Shown: in pieces, positions 55,536 to 64,000 of the stretch
How the letters are laid out: every line of letters starts with the position of its first letter
Position numbering within the stretch: the stretch's first letter is position 1
DNA from: Glycine soja
Taxonomy: Eukaryota > Streptophyta > Magnoliopsida > Fabales > Fabaceae
DNA length: 64,000 nucleotides
Direction: 5' to 3'
NCBI RefSeq assembly: GCF_004193775.1
Contig: NC_041021.1
Coordinates: 16,908,934 to 16,972,933 of the forward strand
Notes under the pieces: generated by a model
Database searches by the model: none
What the model was told of the DNA's origin: nothing
Seen by the model: the letters and a program-made list of their open reading frames with translations, nothing else
Translations under genes and position numbers: made by a program

Positions 55536-57198
55536 CTAATGATTTATAATTATATGGGCCATCAAATCTATCATGTGTTGACAGTAATTGATTAGCCCAT
55601 GAATTTCCTCAGGGGCTGAACACACTTCAGCGATGGCCTTTGCTTTGGCTAGTAGTCGCGGGAGATCTTGACTTCCATTTAAGGTCAAGGCGGACCTATC
55701 CATCCACATGGTCACTTCTTGATGCAATGCATCAATCACCCTCCCTTTTGCTTCCTTTTCGGCGTACGCTTGTGCGAAATCCTCTACTAGCTTTTGTTCA
55801 TGGGTCAAAGACTAGTTTAACTCTTACTTGTACTGCCCTATGATAGCTAGCATGTTTCGCTCCGTGGCTTCCAAGTGTTGAGCCAAACTCCTTTTGGATC
55901 TTGAGCAAGCAGCTAATTCTTCCTTTAAGATCATGCCATGTACCCGTGACTGGTCTCTTTCCTCTCTCCGGAGCTTGAGCTCATTGTTGCTACCCGTGAC
56001 TGGTCTCGAAGTTCTCCTCATTGATAACTTTCAACTTAGAGAGCCAATCTAACCCTCGCATATGAACTCTTAGCCATTCATGATAACCACCGATGATGCC
56101 ATTACGGATGCCCCTAAGTTCTTTATCTTTCCTCAACGGACTTCTCCACGCCTTGTGGACTCTTTGTACAACCTTGAGACTTTGCGCGCCGAAATTTCTC
56201 ACAAGGAAAGGAAAAAGGCTCTCTTCCATTGGTGCTCCCCTCATGGGGTACCCTAGCTGTCTTATGGCAAGTGCGGGATTATAGTTAATACAACCCCTTG
56301 TCCCTATCAACGGAACGTTAGGGTAGTCCCCACATGAGAAAAGAACTCCCTCCTTTCCTTCCTTCCATCGAGGAAACCAAATGATTGTGCTACCTCCTAT
56401 CACAGCCAAGTGTTGGTCTCAATCGACTCTTCTCTTTTCGACGCACGAGCGATAACTTTGAAGCGGACACGGGTGTCTTATGTCTTGTTGGAATAGGTGT
56501 GAAACCAACCACACACTAAGAGCGGGTAAGCAGCAGACGATCCGTGAGCTGTTCTTCTCGCACCTTCGGTCAAATGTATCAAATAAGTCTGCCAAAATAG
56601 CCACCACTGGGCTCTCCTTGCTATGGTGATATGCAAGGAAAGCATCAATTGCGGCTAGGTCCACCAAACCGTCCACGTTCGGAAAGAGGACAACCCCAAA
56701 GATTAGCAAAGCTAGTATATCCGCAAACGAGACCCACTTTTCTTGACTTGCCATATCCCTTGCCTTGCCTTCCAAGTATTTCCATGGTAGGCCCACTACG
56801 CCGTTTCGAGTTTGCTTCATATGATCCAACTCTCTCGCCAAATCTCTGACCACAGCTGCAATCTTGCTCAAGGAGGAAAGAAACCTGGAGAAAAGATACG
56901 GTTTTCTTCCCCCAAGAGGGCATCCTAATATCTCCTCAAATTCTTCAACAATCGGTACCATTCGGAAGTCCCCAAACGTGAAGCATCTCTACGGCTGGTC
57001 ATAGTATTGGGCGAGGGATACAACAGCTTTCGTAAATAACTCCGCTGCGGTCAAATCTAAAATCTTTCCCTACACTTTGCGGAAGGCTTGCCTTTGGAGA
57101 GGTCCCATCAATCGTCCCAACTCCTTAAGGCTGGTGATATCGAGACCCTTAATCTTGACTTGATAAAATCTTTTTCCATTTTGATTTGTCCCCATCAT
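55536..57198 (-). pseudogene. Element B ORF1 (DUF7745-like), broken
   Basis: Starts at the tandem ATG codons 57193-57198 and ends at 55536 (GLINYCQHMIDLM). The order is as in C and G. In-frame TAG codons occur after RKV (near 57072) and after QYYDQP (near 56988); further stops follow. Near 55990 a deletion of about 180 bp removes the region corresponding to 16860-17045 of C. The junction carries a copied 17-bp filler. Confidence 0.85.
55991..56007 (-). repeat. 17-bp templated filler at a deletion junction in B
   Basis: TACCCGTGACTGGTCTC is an exact copy of 55941-55957, placed at the breakpoint between sequences that are 180 bp apart in element C. Confidence 0.8.
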
Positions 57199-57336
57199 TT
57201 ACCTAAAAAAGGGGTGGATCAAGACTCCGATATGAATGATGCAATGCACATGCATGAAAACGTAAAGAAAACAAAACAAGGGGTAATTTACATATACGAG
57301 ATCAAAAAAGATCCATCTTTTTAATACTACGGTTCT
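57199..57336 (-). other. Element B leader remnant
   Basis: The first 138 bp of leader before ORF1, colinear with 18229-18362 of C. It is truncated where element G's 3' UTR starts. Confidence 0.6.
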
Positions 57337-57880
57337 AGGCGGAGACCAATTATGGTCATCCGCACGCTTCTGCTATCTGTAAGACTCAATGAGTGATAAA
57401 CGCGTAGAGAGAAGTTATGGTCATTTTGCTCCCTTTGTCATTCAAGAGCAGCAAGTTGAGTGATAAACGCGCAGAGACAAGTTATGGTCATTTTGTGCCC
57501 TTTGTCATTCAGGGACGGTAAGTCGAGAGGTGGGCGGAGACAAATTATGGTCATTCCCTACACCTTTTCGCCATCTAGAGGAGATCATGTCCGGTGGCAC
57601 GCAAAGACAAATTATGGTCATTCTGCGCCTTGCCACCCAGGCTCGATCGTGTCCGAAGACACACAGAGACAATTTATGGTCATTCTGCGCCTTGTGTCAA
57701 CCAAGAGGAACGAATTCGACAGTATCAGGATGATGTGTCGGAACTGATCACTTTCAAAAATTTTGCAGGTTCCACTGGCAGGGAGATTCACCGGCTAAAT
57801 GGTGTTTCGCTTGAACGAAATTAGTGTCTTATCTTTACTTCCTTTTTATCTCCAATAAAAGACAAGTAAAGAGGGGCAAT
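57337..57880 (+). repeat. Element G 3' UTR with ~65-bp tandem repeats and polypurine tract
   Basis: Six imperfect repeats around GAGACAAATTATGGTCATT; the TATGG anchors lie at 57351, 57416, 57483, 57546, 57613 and 57675 (spacing 62-67). The polypurine tract AAGTAAAGAGGGGCAA (57864-57879) directly precedes the 3' LTR. Confidence 0.85.
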
Positions 57881-59532
57881 TGTCATACCCTAATTTTGTT
57901 CGGGGACAATCCGTTGTTGGGATGCGACCCTCGTTTGACCACTTCGAGGTACTCGGCACCCATCGTTAGGCAATGAGTGAAGTTTCGTGACGTACCGAAA
58001 TCCAAAAAAGGGGATGATTACGTGATCCGTAAGGTTTCGTAACATTACGGAAAGAAAACAAGTATCATTACGTAATTCGTAAGTTTACGGAACGTTATGG
58101 AAAAAGAATCAGCAAAAATAGGCAAGGGGGTGTATTTAGTAAACAGGGGGTGCAAATAGCAACCAAACCCACTTGGGCCTTCCAGGAAGTTCTCCAGAAG
58201 GTGATGCCTTCTGGAGGAAGCAACCTAGCTCTCCTGGGCGAGCTGGGTGGCAAGCTTCTCCTTCCATCTGAGGATCACTAAAAATTAGTGAGAAAATTGT
58301 TTCCGTGAAGAAAATCCAAGCCGAGGCGCTTCCGTAACGCTTCTGTGACGTTTCCGTGGGTGATTTCGCAAAGATTTTTCACCATTCTTCATCGTTCTTC
58401 GTCCGTTCTTCGTCGTTCTTCGGTCTTCAACCGATAAGTTCCCTTAATCAAACTTTTCAATTCATTCGATGTACCCTTAGTGGTCCTCATTTGTTTCGCG
58501 TGCTTTTATTTTCATTTCATTTACTTTTCGTACCCCCTTTTGACGTGCTTTAGTCATTTATTTAAGTCATTTTCTCACCTAATCAAAAATAAAATAAATT
58601 TCCACCGATCATTCGTATTGTAACATCCTTTAATTTCTGTCAAAATGAATTCCGACCGTTCAGTCATGCCGTAACCACGTTTAAAACCAAAAAAGAGGCA
58701 AAATAATAATATAATAATAAAAAATATCTTTTAGTAAAATAAATCAAAAAAATAAATCAGACGTTTTTTCTTTGGATTTTTCTTTCTTAATCGAATTGAC
58801 TAATAACCAAAGTGAAACTAAGGCTAAAATCAATTCATAAATCAAACTTTTGTCATCACCTCAAAAAGCCATTTTTAAAGGTCCAACACCTTGAAATGGT
58901 CTTTTCCGCTTTTATTGGTTAAATGTAGATTTCTAAAGGCCTAAAATCAACATGTAACTTTATTACCTCTTTCAAAAATAAAGAGATCATTAATGGTCCA
59001 ATGCCTTAATATTCACTCTCTTTTCAAAAAGAATCGAAAGATCATTTAATGGTCCAACGCCTTAAATGACCTTTCATTCAATAAAAACATATTTTGCAAA
59101 AAAAAAGATAAAAACAACTTAACCAAACACTTTGTTCTCAAAGAACTACGTAGGTCTGATTTCCTTATCACAATTGAGGAATACGTAGGAGTAAAGGGAA
59201 ACACCCTTGTCGACCACAAAAAGATAAAAATATAAAAAGGCACAAAAAGACATAAGAACGTAAAAAGGGAAAATAACATAAATTAAAGTAATATTTGCAC
59301 ATTTGATGAAAGGTTGTTGTCTCTTATGACGGACGTGTGGGGTGCTAATACCTTCCCCGTGCGTAAATACAACTCCTGAACCCTTCACTTAAAGTTCGTA
59401 GACCACGTCTTTTCTGTTTTTTCCGACGTTTTCCTCAAATAAACGTTGGTGGTGACTCCACGCGTATTCCTTTGTTGGAACATGCTCCCACGAGTCACGC
59501 GTCGCCCTCCCGCCGAAGGGTAGGTTGCGACA
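57881..59532 (+). repeat. Element G 3' LTR
   Basis: From TGTCATACCCTAATTTTGTT to GGTTGCGACA, 1652 bp. It keeps the U3 hairpin (CCAGAAGG to CCTTCTGGAGG, 58192-58218). It lacks the approximately 65-bp TATA-box segment that the 5' LTR has, and it lacks two of the U3 50-bp repeats. Confidence 0.9.
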
Positions 59533-59537
59533 AGGGG
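59533..59537. other. Target-site duplication of element G, right
   Basis: AGGGG directly after the LTR terminus. It matches 34507-34511, and element E's gag resumes here. Confidence 0.9.
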
Positions 59538-60063
59538 TATACCACCAACTGCTTGCCCTTCAGTGGCATATCCGAGGCAAGGCTCAAAGTCCGCTAGATT
59601 GTGGTGGGGCATTTCATGTGTCTCCCCCATGGGTTGAGAGACATGTGCATGATCAGTTTGAGGTTGTCGGCTTTCAATGAGTATAGGAGCAGAGTTATTG
59701 ACATCCTCACTGGGAGTGTATGCCACATTGGGTGGTGTATAGTTGGGAGGCAAGCCATATGGTGGGAAGGCGTGCTTGTTTTGAATTTGCACATAATAGA
59801 GGCCGCTCGTACTTCCCAAATCTTTGCCTACCATAGCTGAGGTTGGATTATTCATATGGTTGAGGCCAGATGGGGGCATCAGGTTCACCTTAGCAACAAC
59901 GCTGGTAACGGCAACTGCAACCGCATTGGCTTCCATTATCTTCTTCATGCTCATCATGGCCTCCATCATTTGGCCATTTGCTTTTTCATGGCCTCCATGT
60001 CGGCCTTCATCTGCTTTTGCACCTCCTCTACTTCACCTATTACTCTAGCTCTAGCACGGGTTC
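59538..60063 (-). pseudogene. Element E gag, N-terminal part
   Basis: Minus-strand frame with RRPYRTRARARVIGEVEEVQ, then KQMKADMEAMKKQMAK, a 1-bp shift near 59968, and MMEAMMSMKKIMEANA. It then runs on to YGLPPNYTPPNVAYTPSEDV and LADFEPCLGYATEGQAVGGIP, where it is cut by G's LTR. The order corresponds to the first third of B's gag. The true start is uncertain because the open frame extends upstream of any convincing ATG. Confidence 0.8.
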
Positions 60064-61667
60064 GGTAAGGGCGTCGTAAAGCGTGTTCTTTCCTTTTGTT
60101 AACAATGATTAAGTTCGTTTTTTTTTCATGGAAAGAATGCAATGAGCAATGCAACCAACGAAAAGCATGGATGTATGCGAATGATGCATAGTTGAAGTAT
60201 TGCGAATTTTTACGCAAGACATGGGGTTGAATCAATTTAGATTTTCAACATGGTCCATGACATCTTTGTCAAGGTGAAACTAGAAGTAACAAGGACATCA
60301 ACAGTCCTAAATGTGTTTGGCAGTAGACGAAGCAGTAATGTAACCCGATCCATCTTTTGCCCCAATTTTTGCAAGATGGTTGCTTCCATACTTCAACTTC
60401 ACTTGATGAACCTTTTTCATAAAAGCATGAGCTTGGTTAAACCCCATAACCCAAGGAATGGCAATTTCAATTGCCAATAATTTGACAACATTTCACAGAG
60501 ATGAATGACTCGAGCATACTTTAGCTATGCATGGCAAATGTAATTATGAAATTGAGATGCATGAAGAAACATCTTTTCTTAGTTAACCTTGCATTATGTA
60601 CCATGTTCAGTTATTTTGTTTTTATGTGAAACGGGTTTATGATCCCAACATGGTTGGCTCATGGTACCAAACATATGCAACGAAGAATGCAGCGTGAATT
60701 TTCATGCTTCCTTTTTTGTTTTTGTTTTGCAGAGTAAAATGCAAAGATCATGCATGAGTAAACATGAAATCAAATTGTATGCAAAAAACATGTTTGATGC
60801 AGATGCATGGTGATGAAGTGAATTATGCAAAATGCAATGCATGAATATGGTAAGTGACAAATGCAGGAACGATGCCATGAAGAGATTCTTATGCGGTGCA
60901 TGATATGAATGCATTTACAGACATGAGAGACCAAAAAATCATATCTTCTTACTTGGACATTTGGGGGCACAGTGCCCCATGTGTACAGTTAAGAAGGTGA
61001 TATGGACCTTCCAGCTTCCTGTGACAAAATATGAGACCAACATACAACGCATGCGTGACGACATGATGCAGATGCACAAAAGCGCAATAGGGGGATGTAC
61101 ACAACATGGCAATATCCTCAAATAATCATACAGCAAAGGCGTACATGACATTTAGGTTATATGCATGGCAGTGTTTAAAACGCACGCAGCGTGTTCGCTT
61201 CATGCCCCTATTTTAGGGACCTAAATGGGAGGAACTAAAAGGCTTTTAGTGATAATTCCCAAGGTGGTCATATATCTCTTGATGGTTTCTAGAGGTATCA
61301 TCCCCTTCAAAAAACATATTGCGGCAGTAGGGACTACCGACAACAATATGTTATCAAAGAAAAACTCAAGATGAGGGTTCACTGTTATCAAGCAAGTTGG
61401 AGACCCAACATGACCACAAATTCACCTCCACTCCTTATGTTCCCATGGACCCGGGTATAGGGCCCCTTTTCAACTCACCGTGCGTACAAATAGTGTTGGT
61501 GTTTGTGTGCATCAAATGAATAAATATCTATCTCATGCAAACATTTCAAAAACACACTAATAGCATCAAAGAGTTATATATAAGAACGTAAGAGAAATAA
61601 AAGGAAACCGACAAAAGAGGAAGTCATGATATTGAATGAGATTAGAAGGCCTAACTCTCTAAAAATA
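60064..61667 (-). other. Element E leader, no ORF1
   Basis: About 1.6 kb between primer site and gag. The block shared with other leaders is at about 61180-61470. No ORF1-like (DUF7745) sequence is seen, unlike in A, B, C, D and G. Between 60480 and 60960 the sequence is rich in ATGCA-type words and has no gene. Confidence 0.65.
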
Positions 61668-61688
61668 GTCCCTAGTGGAGTCGCCAAC
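61668..61688 (-). other. Primer binding site of element E
   Basis: In sense GTTGGCGACTCCACTAGGGA plus C, next to the LTR. Confidence 0.75.
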
Positions 61689-63740
61689 TGTCGCAACCTA
61701 CCCTTCAGTGGGAGGGCGATGCGGGGCTCACTGGTGCGTCTTCCATGGGAGTAAAATGTGTGGATTCGCCACCAACATTTATTCAAGGAAAACGTCGGAA
61801 AAACCGAAAAAGGTGTGGTATACGAACTTTAATCGTGAAAGGTTCGGGAGTTGTTTTTACGCACGGGGAAGGTATTAGCACCCCATGTGTTCTTCACAAG
61901 GGACAACAACCTTTAATCAAGTGTGCAAATATGACTTCAAAATGTTTTATTTTCCCTTTTTTATGTCTTTTTGGGTTTTTATGCTTTTTATGTGTTTTGT
62001 ATTTTTTTGTGGTCGACAAGGGTGTTTCCCTTGCTCCTACGTATCCTCAACTGCGATGAGGAAATCAGACCTACATAGTTCTTTTTGAACTAAACGTTGG
62101 TTAAGTTGTTTTGATCTTTTTCCGCAAGATCGATTTTAACGGAACAAAAGTTGTTTAAGGCGTTGGACCATTAAACGATCTTTTGATTTTTGGAAAGGAG
62201 AGAAACATTAAGGCGTTGGACCATTAACGATCTCTTGGTTTTGAAAGGAGAGAAACGTTAAGCCATTGGACCATTAACGATCTCTTGGGGTGGTCGACAA
62301 AAGCGGGGCTTTTGCTCCTACGTATCCTCAATTGCGATGAGGAAATCAGACCTACGTAGTTCTTGCAAAAGTGGTAAAGTTACATGCTGATTTTATGCTT
62401 TTGACGGTCCATGTTAACCGATAAAAGCAAAGAGGATTGTTTAAGGCGTTGGACCTTAAAATGGTTTTTAGTGATTTTTGCGGACAAAGCTTGATTTGTG
62501 AGTTGATTTTAGCTTTATTTTCACTTTGGTTATTTAGTCAATTCATTCAAGGAAACTTTCAAAGAAAAACGTCCGATTGATTTTTTTGATTATTTTATTC
62601 GATGATATTTTGATTATTTTATTATTATTTTGCCTTTTTGGGTTCAACCGTGGTTACAGTGTGAACGATCGGTTAGATTTTGTAGCAGTGATTAAACGAG
62701 ATTACAACACAAATGATCGGTTGAAATTCATTTTATCATTTATTAGGTGAGAAAATGACTTAAATAAATGGTTAAAAACTCGTTAAAGCGGAAGAAAAGA
62801 AAACTGAAAGTAAGCGAAATTAAAGTGAAAGTACACAAAACAAGTAGGGACCATTAAGGGTGCATAGAATGAATTGAAAGATTCGATTTTGGGAACTTAC
62901 TGGTTGAAGACTGAAGAACGACCGAAGAACGGTGAAGAACGATGAAGATTTTCCACAGAATCGCTTACGGAAGCACTTCGACTCGATTTTCCACAGATTT
63001 TTTTGCCCAAAATAGCCGAAATGCATAGCTTAGGGGTCATGAACATTTTGAAACAGCCCCCCCCCCCTCCCCTATTTATAGGGAAAAAGGGAGGTGCTTG
63101 TCGCCCAGAGGCTTCTTGAGGAAGATTTCTAAGCGCACCCCAATTACTAAGTTCACCTCCCTTTTCATACTTTACGGAAAAGTTACAGAAGCCTTACGAA
63201 AGTGTTTCGGATTTGATTTTCATCTTTTTTTCTCTTCCCTTTCACCAATGTTAAGTGAAATATGTTTACCCAAAGTTTTCAGAAATTTTACAGAAGCATT
63301 AAGGAAACCACGAAAGCCCCAGAAACCATTTTTCAAGAACGTGGAGGAGCTTGCCGCCCAGTTGCTTTCTCCTTAAGCAACCCAACTTCCAAAATGTTCC
63401 GGAAGGTCCTAGATTCAAATTGATATTTACACCCCTATCTTGATAAGTTCACCCCCATTTTTGTGTTTTTGGCCGTTTTCTTTCCGAAATCTCATGAAAC
63501 TTTACGGATTCCACCGCGATGAGTGTTAAACCTTCCGAAGTGAAATTAGAGTGTAACAGTTTATTTACACACCCCACTTTGCTAAATACAATCTCGTTTT
63601 TGTGTTTTTGACCAGTTTCTTCTTGAAACATATTGGAACTTTACGGATTCCACAACGATGGGTGTTAAACATTTTGAGGTGGTCAAACGAAGGTCGCATG
63701 CCGACAAACAATGGTCCCCGGATGAAATTAGGGTATGTCA
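61689..63740 (-). mobile_element. Element E 5' LTR, long variant with internal duplication
   Basis: From TGTCGCAACC to GGGTATGTCA, 2052 bp. It contains two copies of the GTGGTCGACAA...GACCTACGTAGTTCTT block (62010-62095 and 62290-62365). Between them are about three copies of an approximately 55-bp unit with AAGGCGTTGGACCATTAA (62150-62285). TATAAATA in sense lies at 63073-63080. Same subfamily as F. Confidence 0.85.
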
Positions 63741-64000
63741 GACTCTAACTAGTTCAGGATAATAAGGCAATTTTAAGGACATAAAATCAACTAATCCAGA
63801 GTTTTAAAACACTTGATAACAATCAAATGTCTCATCATTAAAGAAATCTATGTCTAGGTACTTAGGGACTAAGATGATCCTAGAAGAAAATTGAGAATTA
63901 TACTGTAGACATTGATCATAAGAAGAAAATAGAGTAGATGATCGTGGGGATGACAAGGAAGGAGGAATTGGTGTTGTGGGTGCTTCAGATGGTCCGTGGT
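63741..64000 (-). pseudogene. Fragment of a second SIRE post-pol ORF
   Basis: The minus strand encodes a close relative of residues about 20-105 of the ORF at 45426: APTTPIPPSLSSPRSSTLFS, SQFSSRIILVPKYLD, FFNDETFDCYQVF, MSLKLPYYPELVRV. An in-frame TAA at 63804-63806 replaces the Gln codon after QVF. The sequence is cut at 63740 by the LTR of E, and its N-terminus runs off the window. It shows that E inserted into another SIRE copy. Confidence 0.8.

Larger units (their letters stand above)
34512..59532 (+). mobile_element. Element G: composite Ogre insertion with foreign contents
   Basis: Two + strand Ogre LTRs (34512-36264 and 57881-59532) bounded by the AGGGG duplication define one insertion event into E's gag. 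From G itself there remain the 5' LTR, primer site, leader, two thirds of ORF1, the 3' UTR tandem repeats, the polypurine tract and the 3' LTR. Gag, protease and pol are missing. The gap is filled by the SIRE element and by minus-strand Ogre fragments A and B. Confidence 0.85.

Overview
The window is plant nuclear DNA and almost certainly comes from soybean (Glycine max) or a close legume, in repeat-dense pericentromeric chromatin. I recognise no host gene, tRNA, rRNA or prokaryotic feature. The organism call rests on the combination of families: a SIRE1-type Ty1/copia element with a gene in the envelope position, a Diaspora-like (Athila-lineage, envelope-less) Ty3/gypsy element, and many Ogre/Tat-type Ty3/gypsy elements. 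The Ogre elements carry an ORF1 upstream of gag, a protease with a G-patch, and two RNase H domains.

Layout, with letters I assigned. F: 3' end of a + strand Ogre-type LTR (1-759). T: a small LTR element with about 100 bp of internal sequence (760-1853). D: minus-strand Ogre fragment (ORF1, leader, PBS, truncated LTR; 1854-3977). C: a long minus-strand Ogre (3979-19589) with a 110-bp tandem array, a post-pol ORF, pol, protease, a gag with its core deleted, a broken ORF1 and a collapsed LTR. Next come a solo copia LTR (19834-20857), then a 24-bp tandem array split by a complete Diaspora-like element (21715-32082, target-site duplication GTAGC). E: minus-strand Tat element (33304-34506 and 59538-63740), split inside gag by G. 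G: + strand Ogre with both LTRs and a perfect AGGGG duplication (34512-59532). Almost all of G's own coding region is gone; it now holds a young SIRE1-like element (38905-48109) and two minus-strand Ogre fragments, A (48110-53261) and B (53262-57336). At the right edge (63741-64000) E abuts a fragment of another SIRE post-pol gene.

How the parts work together: each family encodes Gag for particle assembly, protease, reverse transcriptase/RNase H for copying, and integrase for insertion. PBS and polypurine tracts prime the two DNA strands. Most copies are dead through stops, frameshifts and deletions. The SIRE copy is the freshest: its LTRs differ at about three bases by eye, its integrase-RT-RNase H frame is open, and its post-pol ORF is intact.

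The most interesting signal concerns the gene downstream of pol. The Gypsy element C and the Copia element SIRE both carry a post-pol ORF that looks like the same protein family: basic N-terminus, shared core blocks, helical C-terminus, no signal peptide or membrane segment. In each case the ORF is preceded by a promoter-like module resembling that element's own LTR U3. SIRE has five TAATCGATTA palindromes, a TATA box and an ATG-free leader. The Ogre has a GCTCGCC/GGCGAGC palindrome, a TATA box, a consensus splice donor and an acceptor three bases before the ATG. I infer that these genes are made from dedicated internal transcripts and act in the nucleus rather than as envelopes.
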